In this document: one piece after another, positions 1 to 9,198 of the stretch
Layout of the letters: each line of letters opens with the position of its first letter
Position numbering within the stretch: position 1 is the first letter of the stretch
NCBI RefSeq assembly: GCF_900156265.1
Contig: NZ_FTNE01000004.1
Span: 155,931 to 219,930 of the forward strand
Length of the DNA: 64,000 bases
From: Acidiphilium rubrum
Lineage (GTDB): Bacteria; Pseudomonadota; Alphaproteobacteria; Acetobacterales; Acetobacteraceae
Reading direction: 5' to 3'
Program-made: the position numbers and the translations under genes
The notes under the pieces: generated by a model
Told to the model about the DNA's origin: nothing
The model's database searches: none
Seen by the model: the letters and a program-made list of their open reading frames with translations, nothing else

Positions 1-43
1 CAAACACAGCCGTGAGGCCGAGCAGGATCAGGGCGATCGTCAT
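1..43 (-). CDS. Start of probable sodium:solute symporter (partial)
   Basis: Only the first 14 codons are inside the window; they read MTIALILLGLTAVF, a hydrophobic N-terminus that would begin a membrane segment. The ATG overlaps the stop codon of the DUF3311 gene (ATGA), so the two are translationally coupled. DUF3311 proteins are known to sit directly before genes for SSS-family sodium:solute symporters, and that is the only basis for the product name. The rest of the gene lies beyond the left edge. Confidence 0.5.
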   Translation of the reverse strand, partial: MTIALILLGLTAVF

Positions 44-237
44 CGCGCATCTCCCCGATTAGCGGGATCGATGGCGTAGACGATGCCCATGATGATCGCG
101 AGCAGCACGATCCAGACGGAGATCCATCCGAGCGGGAACGGCATACCCAGAATGAGCGGGTGGACGTGGTTGTGAACAACCGGCCCTGCCAGCATCAGAA
201 TGCATGGAACGACAGCAAGCCATTGAAATGGTTTCAT
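40..237 (-). CDS. DUF3311 small membrane protein
   Basis: This 65-residue protein has two hydrophobic segments (about residues 6-22 and 35-55) joined by a short loop with HNHVHP and PFPLGW, the typical DUF3311 pattern. A strong ribosome binding site (AAGGGGG, five bases before the ATG) supports the start. Family members are encoded immediately before a sodium:solute symporter and are thought to be a small accessory subunit in the inner membrane, although no mechanism is established. Here the stop overlaps the start of the next gene, which begins with a hydrophobic stretch as expected of that symporter. Confidence 0.8.
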   Translation of the reverse strand: MKPFQWLAVVPCILMLAGPVVHNHVHPLILGMPFPLGWISVWIVLLAIIMGIVYAIDPANRGDAR

Positions 238-427
238 AATTGCCCCCTTGTTATGTGTGCCCAGCGCTTCTTTGCAACACTGTGTGCCGAGACGGAGTTG
301 CTGACAAGCGGAGGTGGAGGGGCAGATGGCCAGATTTGCCTTTTATCAACGGGTCAGGCGTGGCGCCGCACGCGCTCGTCACAATCCCGATCGGGACCAG
401 GAGAGTTGCACCACCAGACAGGCGTCT

Positions 428-1501
428 TCAGCGTCGGCGGACGAGATCGTTGATGAAGCCGAGTTTTTCGATCACCGCGGGCGACAGGATGAATGGATAG
501 AGGTCGCCATGCCCCATACTGCGCGCCAGGCTGTTCATGGCAAACGTCAGCGGCAGCCACATAGCGACCATCTCCTCGATGGATTTCGCGCGATACGGGT
601 CGAAATCGGCCGCCAGCGGTGCGGTGCCGGCGGCCTCACCGGGTGGCTTTACCCGCAAGCCGAAGGCGGTTGCGGTTTCGATCGTATCGACGATGTGGAG
701 ATACTGTGCCCAGGTCTCTGCGAAATCTTCCCACGGATGGGCCGTGGCATAGGCACTGATATAATGGTCCTGCCACCCGGGCGGTGCCCCTTCGGCGTAA
801 TGGCGCTTCAGCGCTTCGGCATAATCCTGCCGGTCATCGCCGAACAAGGCACGGCAATCGGCGAGCTTGTCGCCGTCGCGCACCAGGATGTCCCAGTAGA
901 AATTGCCGATCTCGTGCCGGAAATGTCCCGACAGGGTCCGGTAGGGTTCGCCCATCGCGGCCCGGTTGCGCTCGCGGATCGCGTCTTCCGCCTCCTCGAT
1001 ATTCAGGACGATCACGCCTTCGTCGTGGCCGGTCAACGGCTTCGGCTTGCCGGGGACGGGCGCGAGGAAATGAAACTCCAGCCCATGGGCCGGATCTTCA
1101 AGGCGGTCGGGAATCGGCAAGCCGAGCTGGCGAAGCGTGTAGATCAGCCAATGCTCCGCCAACTCGATCCGGCGGAACCGCGCCAGGTTGGTCGTGTCAT
1201 CGAGGTCGGGCACAATCCGGTTGAACCGGCATGCCTCGCACAACACCGCGCCATTGCCCAACTCGGCCGGTACCACCCAGTTGCACGCGTCATACAACGC
1301 ATTCGCGCAGAACCGAACCCGCCGATCAGGCGCCGCCAGCGGCTGCCACAAACCGGCCGAGCCCGCCTCTTCATCCAGACACACCAATGCACTCAGCGTA
1401 TCTGTATCAGACAGATAGCCGAGCCAGTGGTTACAGGACTCACAGTACCGATTTTCGAAGTAAAGCCGGGCACCGCAGAATTGGCAAAGAAATAATCGCA
1501 T
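428..1501 (-). CDS. Putative zinc-metallopeptidase family protein with altered HExxH
   Basis: The 357-residue protein begins MRLFLCQFCG and carries an N-terminal zinc ribbon (C6, C9, C20, C23), followed by the long domain typical of the putative zinc-binding metallopeptidase family common in proteobacteria. I chose the ATG at 1501 because the ribbon starts directly there; a longer frame upstream has no family resemblance and runs into rpmG. The normally catalytic site should read HExxH within a GHFRHEIG-H-YYWD context, but this protein reads HEIGN at residues 196-200: the second zinc-binding His is replaced by Asn. Either it is a non-catalytic relative or another residue completes the metal site. 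The substrate of the family is unknown. It is followed by a gap of about 190 bases before the DUF3311 gene. Confidence 0.75.
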   Translation of the reverse strand: MRLFLCQFCGARLYFENRYCESCNHWLGYLSDTDTLSALVCLDEEAGSAGLWQPLAAPDRRVRFCANALYDACNWVVPAELGNGAVLCEACRFNRIVPDLDDTTNLARFRRIELAEHWLIYTLRQLGLPIPDRLEDPAHGLEFHFLAPVPGKPKPLTGHDEGVIVLNIEEAEDAIRERNRAAMGEPYRTLSGHFRHEIGNFYWDILVRDGDKLADCRALFGDDRQDYAEALKRHYAEGAPPGWQDHYISAYATAHPWEDFAETWAQYLHIVDTIETATAFGLRVKPPGEAAGTAPLAADFDPYRAKSIEEMVAMWLPLTFAMNSLARSMGHGDLYPFILSPAVIEKLGFINDLVRRR

Positions 1502-1535
1502 GACGCACGCCCCCACCGGGGCGGTTTCGCCAAGA

Positions 1536-1703
1536 TTACTTGATCTTGGCTTCCTTGAACGCGACGTGCTTGCGCACCACCGGGTCATATTTCCGGAACT
1601 CGAGCTTACCCGTCTGTGCCTTCGCGTTCTTGCGAGTCACATAGAAAAAGCCGGTGTCGGCGGTGGAAATCAGTTTGATCTGGACAGTGCTTGATTTGGC
1701 CAT
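1536..1703 (-). CDS. rpmG: 50S ribosomal protein L33
   Basis: The translation is 55 residues, [20 protein letters not shown] and onward, ending in FKEAKIK. It matches bacterial L33 along its whole length, including the YVTRKN and [11 protein letters not shown] segments. L33 is a basic protein of the large ribosomal subunit near the E site. A GGAG ribosome binding site lies seven bases before the ATG. This version lacks the zinc-binding CxxC pairs found in some L33 paralogues. It stands alone between the metallopeptidase-like gene and the S41 protease gene. Confidence 0.95.
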   Translation of the reverse strand: MAKSSTVQIKLISTADTGFFYVTRKNAKAQTGKLEFRKYDPVVRKHVAFKEAKIK

Positions 1704-1748
1704 GAGTGTTCTCCGATGCGGGGGATATGAGGGAGCTGACCGTCCCGG

Positions 1749-3323
1749 TCAAGTGCCATTGGCGGACGGGCTGGGTGGTGGATTGCCCGATGCCGCCAGC
1801 AACGGCCGGATCAGGGCGGCATGATACGCGGCTGGATCGTCGATCAAGGCGGTCGCTGCCGCGAAATAGCCATTGGCACCCACCGTCGCGGGGCAGGAAT
1901 CTCGCAATGCCAGCACTTCGGCCAGCGGCATTGGCGCCCGGGCGGCACGCGTCTCGGCCAGCGGTTTCGCCAGCATGTTATCGCCCGACTTGAGCGCGGC
2001 GATCTGCTGGTCCAGCACATTGGTGCCCAGGCTGACGCAGACCTGCGGAAATACCCCCAGGCCCTGGAGCGGCCAGCCACGGGGGGCGATCATCCGGCTC
2101 CACGTCACGTATAATTCGCCGCCGCCCGGCAAGGTGGTCAGGCTCTGTACCAACCCTTTGCCCAGCGTCGCGCTGCCGACCACCACGGCGCGATCATTAT
2201 CGGCGAGCGCCGCTGAAAACACCTCGGCCGCGCTCGCCGTGGCCCCATCGACAAGAATGATCACCGGCAGACCATGCGCGATATCCGCACCCTCGGCATG
2301 AAACAATTTATCCGCCGCCGGATCGCGCCCGATCGTGCGGATGATCGTGCCGTGGCCCAGCAACGTGTCGACGCTGAGCGCCGATTGCCGCAACACCCCG
2401 CCACGATTGCCGCGCAGATCGATCACGATGCCTTTGGGCTCCGGTGTTGCCGAAACCAGCGCCCCCAAGGCCCCGGCGAACTGCTCACCGGTATCGTGAT
2501 CGAAGCCGATCACCCGGATTACCCCGATCCCATTGTCCATCGCGCCGAACACGCTCTGCGTCGGCACCAGGCCGCGCGTCAGGCGGATGGTCTGGGGCAG
2601 GCTCGTGGGCGGGCGCACGGTAATCCTGATCGTCGAGCCCAGCCTGCCGGCCAGACTCTGCTGCAGCGCCGCAAGATGCTGCCCCGCCGTCGCCGTGCCA
2701 TCGATCGCGAGAACCGCCATGCCAGGCGCCATCCCCGCCTGGTCGGCCGGGCCGGAGGGGGCAACCCGCGCGATCAGGATCGCGCTGCCCTCGCGCCCCA
2801 GCGTCAGCCCGAGCCCGGCATGACCAAGCCGCATCGCCCGGTCTTCATCCGCCTCGCGCGGCGCTTCGTAGCGCGAATACGGATCGAAATGATTGAACAA
2901 TTCGTCGAAAAAACTGCGGATCACGCCCTCGGTGCCGGCCCGCGCGAGCGCGGGCGAGGCGGTGAACGCATGCGCCGCCACAGCGGCACAGGCATCGCCC
3001 CAGGCGGCGGCATCGGCCGGCGGCGGTGCCGCGGCGGCAAACAGCACCCGGTTCGGCCCATAGAGCAGCAATTTGCCCGCTTGTTCCTGCACCGACAGGT
3101 CCGGATCGAGCGCCGTGATACCCGACAATCCCCAGACCGCCATTTGCGGAATGCTAAGCGGTTCCAGCGTGCGCGGCGCGATGAACGCGAGGGCCGCACC
3201 CCACACGGCGCCCGCGCGCGCCTGATCGAACGCCGGTGCCGCCGCATACGCGCCGCACAACGGCAGCACGACGCAGAGCAACGTGATTGCCCGCCAGAAC
3301 GATCGTGCCGGGCGGCGGCTCAT
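1749..3323 (-). CDS. S41-family C-terminal processing protease
   Basis: The 524-residue protein has an N-terminal signal peptide or anchor (residues 13-29, ending AYA-A), a PDZ domain near residues 165-240 and a peptidase S41 domain from about 260 to 430. The Ser-Lys dyad is visible: Ser364 in DGATASAAE and Lys389 in GSATLGKGL. Such proteases (CtpA/Prc type) cut C-terminal tails of periplasmic proteins. The start overlaps the stop of rnr (ATGA), so it is co-translated with RNase R. This pairing is unusual in function but common in compact alphaproteobacterial genomes. The C-terminus is proline/serine-rich. The substrate cannot be read from the sequence. Confidence 0.88.
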   Translation of the reverse strand: MSRRPARSFWRAITLLCVVLPLCGAYAAAPAFDQARAGAVWGAALAFIAPRTLEPLSIPQMAVWGLSGITALDPDLSVQEQAGKLLLYGPNRVLFAAAAPPPADAAAWGDACAAVAAHAFTASPALARAGTEGVIRSFFDELFNHFDPYSRYEAPREADEDRAMRLGHAGLGLTLGREGSAILIARVAPSGPADQAGMAPGMAVLAIDGTATAGQHLAALQQSLAGRLGSTIRITVRPPTSLPQTIRLTRGLVPTQSVFGAMDNGIGVIRVIGFDHDTGEQFAGALGALVSATPEPKGIVIDLRGNRGGVLRQSALSVDTLLGHGTIIRTIGRDPAADKLFHAEGADIAHGLPVIILVDGATASAAEVFSAALADNDRAVVVGSATLGKGLVQSLTTLPGGGELYVTWSRMIAPRGWPLQGLGVFPQVCVSLGTNVLDQQIAALKSGDNMLAKPLAETRAARAPMPLAEVLALRDSCPATVGANGYFAAATALIDDPAAYHAALIRPLLAASGNPPPSPSANGT

Positions 3324-5626
3324 CGCTGCTTGCGCTTGCCTGATTTCGGCGCGCGGCCGGGCGATTTGCTTCCCTTGCGGCGGGGGTTGTTGCCGCCCTC
3401 GCGCCCTGGTGCTCGATCGCCCTTGCCGGAAAACCGTCCGCCTTCGGGCCGGTCGCCGCGCGGCCGGCCGCCCTCGATCATCGAAAACAGCAACCCGCCG
3501 GTCACCGGCTTGGCCTCGCGCAGGCGCACCATCACCGGATCGGACAAATGAAATACCACCCGGCTGCGCTTGCCCGACAGCGTGCTGCGCGCCTCGTCGA
3601 AATGCCAGAAATCATCCGCCAGCAGCGCCATCGGGATGAAACCCGAAGCGCCGGTCTCGTTCAGCGTCACGAACAGGCCAAACCGCGTTACCCCGGCGAT
3701 CCGTGCGGCGAAATCCTCGCCGATTCGCTCGGCCAGATAGGCCGCCAGATACCGATCGGTCGATTGCCGCTCGGCATCGGTCGCGCGGCGTTCCGTGATC
3801 GTGATGCCCTGGGCAATCGCGGGAAACTCGCCACCCGCCTCGATGCTCAGCCCGTCGGTGCCGAGTTTCAACCCGGCGATCAGCGCGCGATGCACCAGCA
3901 AATCCGCATACCGGCGGATCGGCGAGGTGAAATGCGCGTAGGATTTCAGCGCGAGGCCGAAATGCCCGATATTTTCGGGCGAATATTCCGCCTGCGACTG
4001 GCTGCGCAGCACGGTTTCATTGACCAGCGGTGCGGCATCGGTCCCGGCGACCAGCTTGAGGATATGGTCCAGATCGCGCGGGATCAGCTGGTCGCTCTGC
4101 TTGAGCGAAATATCGAACGTCGCCAGCAGCGCGCGCAGCGCATCGAGTTTTTCGGGCGAGGGCGGCGCGTGGATCCGGTACATGCAGGGCTGGCGCAGCC
4201 GCTCCAGCTCCTCCGCCGCCGAGACATTGGCGAGGATCATGAACTCCTCGATCAAGCGGTGGCTGTCCAGCCGGGCGCGCGGCACCACGCTCGCGACCTT
4301 GCCGTCCTCGGTCAGGGTGATCTGGCGTTCCGGCAAATCCAGATCGAGCGTGCCACGCGCCTGACGCGCCGCGATCAACGCCCGGTAGGCGGCATACAGG
4401 TGATCGAGCGTGGCCTCGGGCAGATCGGCGCCCGATCCCGCATCATGCGCCACCTGTACCGCCTCATAGGTCATGCGCGCGAAGCTGCGCATCAGGCCGC
4501 GGCCGAACCGGTGCGACTGTTTGCGCCCCTCGGCATCGATCGTCATTTCGACGAACAGGCACCCGCGATCCTCGTTCGGCCGCAGGCTGCACCAGCCGTT
4601 CGACAGCGCCTCCGGCAGCATCGGCACCACGCGGTCGGGGAAATACACGGAATTACCGCGCACCCGCGCCTCGCGGTCGAGCGCTTTGCCTGGCCGGACA
4701 TAATGCGCGACATCGGCAATCGCGACGATCAGGCGAAACCCCGAACCAGCGGGCTCGGCGAACACCGCATCGTCGAAATCGCGCGCATCGGCCCCATCGA
4801 TCGTGATCAGCGGCACGCGCCGCAGATCGGTCCGCTTGCCGAGGCGGGTTGCCCGTGCCGCCTCGGCCTCGTCGAGCGCGGCCTGCGGGAAATCGACCGG
4901 AATGCCGAGCGAGGCGATCGCGATCAGGCTGATCGAGCGCGCATCGCCCATCTTGCCGAGATGCTCGATGATCCGAGCCGGCTTGGCGCCATGGCCGAAG
5001 GCGGGCAGGGGGGTCGCGCGCACCACATCGCCGCCGGCCGCGCCGTTGGTCTCACCCACCGGCACCATCCATTCCGAGCGGCTTTTGCGCTCGACTGGCT
5101 CGATCCAGCCGCCCTGCGTCTCGTTGGGTTTCGCCGCGCGGAATACGCCGATAATCGTCGCCGGTTCGTCATCGAGCCGCTTCAGCGTGCGCCCCTCGTA
5201 CCGATCACCATCAATCCGCCGCACCCGCGCCAGCACGCGCGCGCCGGGCGCGAGCGCGGGTTGGCCGCGCTGTTCGGGCTGCATGAAAATGATCGGCGGC
5301 CGCCCCTTCTGGTCCCAGCCGACCGGCCGCGCCAGCGGATCGCCATCGCGGTCGGTGCCGGTGATTTCGACCACGCAGCGTTCGGGCAGTACTTCGGCCT
5401 CGCGCACCTGCTTGCCGCCCGCGCGCACCAGCGCGCCATCACGCTCGAGCTCGCGCAGCAACCCGCGCAACGCCGGCTTCTGCTCCGGCGTCAGGCCGAA
5501 GGCGCGGGCGATATCGCTCTTGCCGAGCCGGGTGCCCGCCTCGCTCAAAAACTGGCGCAGCACGGCAGCGCTGGGCAAGCCTGGCTCAGGCTTGCCGGGT
5601 CCGGGCTTTGCGGGTTTTCGTGTCAT
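3320..5626 (-). CDS. rnr: Ribonuclease R
   Basis: This 768-residue RNase II/R-family 3'-5' exoribonuclease degrades structured RNA. The order is an N-terminal winged-helix-like region (residues 15-75), cold-shock domains, the RNB catalytic domain with the acidic cluster DARDFDDAVF, an S1 domain near 650-720 (ITRFGLFV-type strand) and a very basic tail rich in Arg, Lys, Gly and Pro, typical of RNase R rather than RNase II. The full length agrees with the family. Its stop overlaps the start of the S41 protease gene. No gene is supported in the roughly 200 bases upstream, which should contain the promoter. Confidence 0.95.
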   Translation of the reverse strand: MTRKPAKPGPGKPEPGLPSAAVLRQFLSEAGTRLGKSDIARAFGLTPEQKPALRGLLRELERDGALVRAGGKQVREAEVLPERCVVEITGTDRDGDPLARPVGWDQKGRPPIIFMQPEQRGQPALAPGARVLARVRRIDGDRYEGRTLKRLDDEPATIIGVFRAAKPNETQGGWIEPVERKSRSEWMVPVGETNGAAGGDVVRATPLPAFGHGAKPARIIEHLGKMGDARSISLIAIASLGIPVDFPQAALDEAEAARATRLGKRTDLRRVPLITIDGADARDFDDAVFAEPAGSGFRLIVAIADVAHYVRPGKALDREARVRGNSVYFPDRVVPMLPEALSNGWCSLRPNEDRGCLFVEMTIDAEGRKQSHRFGRGLMRSFARMTYEAVQVAHDAGSGADLPEATLDHLYAAYRALIAARQARGTLDLDLPERQITLTEDGKVASVVPRARLDSHRLIEEFMILANVSAAEELERLRQPCMYRIHAPPSPEKLDALRALLATFDISLKQSDQLIPRDLDHILKLVAGTDAAPLVNETVLRSQSQAEYSPENIGHFGLALKSYAHFTSPIRRYADLLVHRALIAGLKLGTDGLSIEAGGEFPAIAQGITITERRATDAERQSTDRYLAAYLAERIGEDFAARIAGVTRFGLFVTLNETGASGFIPMALLADDFWHFDEARSTLSGKRSRVVFHLSDPVMVRLREAKPVTGGLLFSMIEGGRPRGDRPEGGRFSGKGDRAPGREGGNNPRRKGSKSPGRAPKSGKRKQR

Positions 5627-5829
5627 GCCGACGGCGTGCCTTGGTTGGGGTTCCGATCGACGGATGGCATGACGATCGGGCCGTCCAGAAACCAGGGCCT
5701 CTGGACTTGGTTCACAGTGTCGCCCGACGCGTCAGCTGATCTGTTCAATCGGTTCCGCATACCGCCAATGTGGCGCGCCGACAACGCTGATGCAGCGTTT
5801 CGCCGGGCACCACACAGCAAGTTTTCCGA

Positions 5830-6681
5830 CTATGGTGTTCTTGCCACAATCAGCCGGTCGAGCGAAGCGTTGAACAGCGCGCCCAGCAGCAGCGTATAGG
5901 CCGTTAGATAAAACCACATCATCAGGCCGATGATCGTGGCCAAGGGGCCGTAGGTGTGGCTATAGGCGGCAAACTGACCGACATAGACTGCAAACCCGTA
6001 GGACAGGATCAGCCACAGCAGAATCGCGACGGCGACGCCCGGGATCACGGTATGGCCGAGGTCACGCCGAAACGCCGGGCCATAGCGATACAGCAGCCCG
6101 AGGGCGACGGCCATGAACGCCATCATCAGCAAAAACCCGATCACGATGGCAAGAATAGCGGATTCCTTGCCCAAGCCGAAAAACGTGAACAGCAGCGGCA
6201 AGCCCACCAGCACACCGATCGCGATGACCGCGCCGATAATCGCAACCAGCGTCATCCCGAGTGTCACCAGCTGAAACCGGATGATGCCGCGCGATTCTTC
6301 GCGCTTGTGGATCACGTTCAGCGCATAGATCAGCGCCTTGGTGCCGGAGGCGGTGGAATACAGGGTAAACACCAAGGAAATGGCGAGCCCGATGCCCAAG
6401 CTGGTCTTGCCGCCGGACACCAGTTGCTGGATCCGCCCCGCAATCAGCTGAAATGCCGCCGGCGGCATCAGATGCTTCAAATATAGCAGTTGCGGCTCGA
6501 CCGTAATCGGGTTGAACGCCAGCCCGTACAGCGAAATCAACGTCGTGATCGCGGGAAACAGCGCGAGCGTCGCATAGAACGCGCATCCGGCCGCCACGAG
6601 CGACATCTCGCCGCTCAGCAGCGAGACCACGGCGGTCTTCAGGCCACTCCACCACAAGGTCACATCCACTCGCGGGCTCAA
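5830..6681 (-). CDS. YihY/BrkB-family inner membrane protein
   Basis: The 283-residue protein has about six transmembrane helices and the family signature region LVAAGCAFYATLALFPAITT near residue 30, where substrate-independent members share a conserved FYxxxxxFP motif. Members were once annotated as ribonuclease BN or virulence factor BrkB, but their molecular role is unsettled. The start overlaps the stop of the upstream alpha/beta hydrolase gene (ATGA), which defines a two-gene unit. The C-terminus is short, ending LIVARTP. Confidence 0.88.
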   Translation of the reverse strand: MSPRVDVTLWWSGLKTAVVSLLSGEMSLVAAGCAFYATLALFPAITTLISLYGLAFNPITVEPQLLYLKHLMPPAAFQLIAGRIQQLVSGGKTSLGIGLAISLVFTLYSTASGTKALIYALNVIHKREESRGIIRFQLVTLGMTLVAIIGAVIAIGVLVGLPLLFTFFGLGKESAILAIVIGFLLMMAFMAVALGLLYRYGPAFRRDLGHTVIPGVAVAILLWLILSYGFAVYVGQFAAYSHTYGPLATIIGLMMWFYLTAYTLLLGALFNASLDRLIVARTP

Positions 6682-7520
6682 GCGCCCCTCGCCAGAAAAT
6701 CCCGGATCGCATCGATCGTCGGTGTGTCCATCAAGGCGGGCGCGTGGCCCGCCTGCGTCACGGTCAGTGTCGTCCCACCGGCGGTGGCCATGGTAGCAAA
6801 GGTCGCTTCGGTGAGCAGATCGCTATCCTCGCCCCTGATCGCCATCACCGGCACACGGATCGCCTGCCAGATCCCGGACAGGTCGGCATCCATCGGGATC
6901 GAGGCGCGGATCGGATCGGCGATCGCGGGATCGTAGTGCAGCGCAAATCCGCCACTCGCGACCGGACGCGCCGAATAGCGCGCTAAATGGCGCCATTGCG
7001 CATCGCTCAGCCGGCCAAACGGCGCGTGAACGAGCCGCAGATGCGCCTCGAGCGCGCCGATATCGGCAAAGGTATCAGGTGCCTTGGTCATGTAATCGCG
7101 GATCCGCGCCAGCGCTGCCGCCGGGATCAACGGACCGATATCGTTCAGGACCAGCCGCGTGATCGGGGTATGGGGCGCGGCGGCGACCATCATGCCGCAA
7201 ATACCGCCGAGCGAGGTGCCAACCCAGGCGACCGGCTTGTTTAAATACGCGAGCAGATGCGCCAGCGCCACGACATAACTCGGTGGCTGATACAGGCTCG
7301 AATCGGCGAGCCAGTCCGACCGGCCACGGCCCGGCAGATCGGGGCAGATCACGTGGTAATCATTAGCCAGCGCCTCGGCCAGGATATCGAAATCCCGCCC
7401 GTTCCGCGTCAATCCATGCACACACATAACCGCGGGTGCTGCCGGATTGCCGAATTCGACAAACCCCAGGCGGTGAAAATCAGCGCCCAGGAGGTAAGGA
7501 ATTGCCGCTTGCCGTGCCAT
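6678..7520 (-). CDS. Alpha/beta-fold hydrolase
   Basis: The 280-residue protein has a complete alpha/beta hydrolase layout. The oxyanion segment is VHGLTRNGRDF, the nucleophile elbow is GTSLGG with Ser103, an acidic residue lies in RGEDSDLL, and the catalytic His is in TQAGHAPALMD close to the C-terminus. The sequence type (VCPDLPGRGRSDW) is that of small esterases or meta-cleavage-product-like hydrolases, but the substrate cannot be assigned. It overlaps the YihY gene start by four bases, so they are co-expressed; the preceding CoA-transferase gene ends only 13 bases away and may belong to the same transcript. Confidence 0.88.
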   Translation of the reverse strand: MARQAAIPYLLGADFHRLGFVEFGNPAAPAVMCVHGLTRNGRDFDILAEALANDYHVICPDLPGRGRSDWLADSSLYQPPSYVVALAHLLAYLNKPVAWVGTSLGGICGMMVAAAPHTPITRLVLNDIGPLIPAAALARIRDYMTKAPDTFADIGALEAHLRLVHAPFGRLSDAQWRHLARYSARPVASGGFALHYDPAIADPIRASIPMDADLSGIWQAIRVPVMAIRGEDSDLLTEATFATMATAGGTTLTVTQAGHAPALMDTPTIDAIRDFLARGA

Positions 7521-7532
7521 GTGCGCGAAGCG

Positions 7533-8762
7533 TTAAATGATCTGGTCGCGGCGCAGTGCCGCGCGTTCTGATGCATCGAGTCCAAGCATATCAGTCAAAA
7601 CCTCATCGGTATGCTCACCCAACATGGGGGGCGGTAACCGATAATCCACCGGTGTTGCGGATAAACGGACCGGATTTGCGACCAATTTCACAGGATTGCC
7701 GTCCTTCCCGGCGATCTCGATCAGGTTGCCGCGCGCAATGACGTGCGGGTCGGCGAACACCTGTTCGAGCGTGTTGATCGGGCCGCAGCCAACTTTGATC
7801 GCCTCGAGTTCGGCGAGCCACCATGCCGAGCCGTGGGCCGCCAGCACATTGGCCAGGGTTTCGGTCACCAACGCGCGATTAGCCACGCGCGCCGCGTTGG
7901 TCACGAATTTGGGATCGGCCAGCAGATGATCGAGACCAAATCGCTGGCAGAAGCGCGCAAAGGTCGCATCATTGCCGATCGACAGCACGATATGGCCATC
8001 GGCCGTCGCGAAGACCTGATAGGGCACGATGTTCGGGTGCTGATTGCCCAGACGCGGCGGGTTCTGGCCGGAGGCCAGATAGTTCATCCCCTGGTTGGCG
8101 AGCCACGCCACGTTCGTATCGAGCATGCCGATATCGACCTGCTGGCCCAGACCGGTCGCTTCCCGGTGGCGCAAGGCGGCGAGCACGCCGATGGCACCAT
8201 AAAGCCCGGCAAACAGGTCAGCGACCGGCACGCCCACCTTCATCGGCTGCCCATCGGGCTCCCCGGTCAGGGACATCACCCCGCCCATCGCCTGGATCAG
8301 ACTGTCATAGCCCGGCCGTGCCGCATAGGGTCCGGTCTGGCCAAAGCCGGTGATCGAACAATAGATCAACCCGGGATGCAGCTTGCCGAGTTGCTCGTAG
8401 CCAAGCCCGTAGCGGGCCAGCGTACCGACCTTGAAGTTTTCGACCAGAATGTCGCATCGCGCGATCAGATCATGTGCCAGCTTCTGGCCCGAAGGTTTGG
8501 CGATATCGATGGTGACCGATCGCTTGTTGCGGTTGGCCCCCGCAAAATAGGCGCTCTGATCGGTGCCCGGCATCGCCGGCGGCACGAACCCCCTCGTATC
8601 GTCACCGCTGCCGGGTTTTTCGATCTTGATGACCGAAGCGCCTAAATCGGCCAGCATCTGCACACAGGTCGGCCCGGCCAGCACGCGGGTCAGATCGAAG
8701 ATTGTCAGCCCGGCGAGCGGCCCCGATGGCTGCGGCGTCTGGGTGGAATTGGCGTGTGACAT
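7533..8762 (-). CDS. Class III (CaiB/BaiF) CoA-transferase
   Basis: This 409-residue protein belongs to the formyl-CoA:oxalate / carnitine-type CoA-transferases, which move CoA between carboxylic acids through a covalent Asp-CoA anhydride. The N-terminal block GLTIFDLTRVLAGP and the SVIKIEKPGSGDDTRG segment are diagnostic. The catalytic Asp is present as D153 in PGYDSLIQAMGG. The length matches the family. The substrate is not predictable from sequence alone. The promoter should lie in the 245-base gap upstream, which carries an A/T-rich tract but no other gene I can support. Confidence 0.92.
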   Translation of the reverse strand: MSHANSTQTPQPSGPLAGLTIFDLTRVLAGPTCVQMLADLGASVIKIEKPGSGDDTRGFVPPAMPGTDQSAYFAGANRNKRSVTIDIAKPSGQKLAHDLIARCDILVENFKVGTLARYGLGYEQLGKLHPGLIYCSITGFGQTGPYAARPGYDSLIQAMGGVMSLTGEPDGQPMKVGVPVADLFAGLYGAIGVLAALRHREATGLGQQVDIGMLDTNVAWLANQGMNYLASGQNPPRLGNQHPNIVPYQVFATADGHIVLSIGNDATFARFCQRFGLDHLLADPKFVTNAARVANRALVTETLANVLAAHGSAWWLAELEAIKVGCGPINTLEQVFADPHVIARGNLIEIAGKDGNPVKLVANPVRLSATPVDYRLPPPMLGEHTDEVLTDMLGLDASERAALRRDQII

Positions 8763-9006
8763 GGACGACCTCCGACAATGGGAGTGTCGGCATAGCGGAC
8801 CGCCTCGTTCGAGGTCAAAACGGCTTGGACATCACGCGTCAGGGTGTTCAGGACAGGCGCAAAAGAAGCACTTAATTTTTTAAAAAAAGCAGCAACAAAA
8901 CGTCGATTGCTATGGCCTCGGCCGCCGAAAGCGGTCGTACTTTTGCTCAAAAACAGTGCTTCCCTTGCCTCGCTATCCGCCCCCCGCGCCTCTGCGGCGG
9001 CTGTTT

Positions 9007-9198
9007 TCAGCCGCGCAGACGGTGCCGCGGCAAGGGCGCGCATGTTCGGAGCGCCAAGCGAACAAGCCGGTTTGCCACAATGGGCAAACCGGCTCGTTCG
9101 GCATCCTGGGCGAGAGAGATCAACCGATCGGTCAGGATCAGAGGGCTGACGATCGGGGTATGATGGTCGGCGATTTTCGCCGTCGCATAATCGGACAT
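9007..9198 (-). CDS. Small conserved-type helical protein
   Basis: The ATG at 9198 gives a 63-residue protein beginning MSDYATAKIADHH. The core (LTDRLISLAQDAERAGLPIVANRLVRLA) is written here only in part: LTDRLISLAQDAERAG then a second amphipathic helix. It resembles short two-helix proteins of unknown function that I recall from alphaproteobacteria. A ribosome binding site (AAGGA) lies ten bases before this ATG, whereas the longer frame upstream has none. The second helix is encoded inside a strong DNA inverted repeat (9059-9100), which is unusual for a coding region. The C-terminal 15 residues are Arg-rich and may not be conserved. Confidence 0.55.
   Translation of the reverse strand: MSDYATAKIADHHTPIVSPLILTDRLISLAQDAERAGLPIVANRLVRLALRTCAPLPRHRLRG
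9059..9100. repeat. 18-bp inverted repeat inside the small gene
   Basis: The arms at 9059-9076 and 9083-9100 are complementary over 18 positions with one G-U-type mismatch, separated by six bases (core AGCCGGTTTGCC / GGCAAACCGGCT). In RNA this would be a stable hairpin. There is no T-tract after either side, so it does not look like a standard intrinsic terminator. It falls in codons for the second helix of the small protein. Confidence 0.75.

Noticed and set aside
3548..5899. Very long open frame on the plus strand opposite rnr
   Set aside because: Its translation is Arg/Gly/His-rich without any family resemblance, and rnr on the other strand is unambiguous. This is a GC-rich codon artefact.
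8861..8895. A/T-rich tract resembling a degenerate copy of the dispersed hairpin repeat
   Set aside because: Only AAAAGAAGCA and the T/A runs match; the stem is broken, so I did not count it as a copy.
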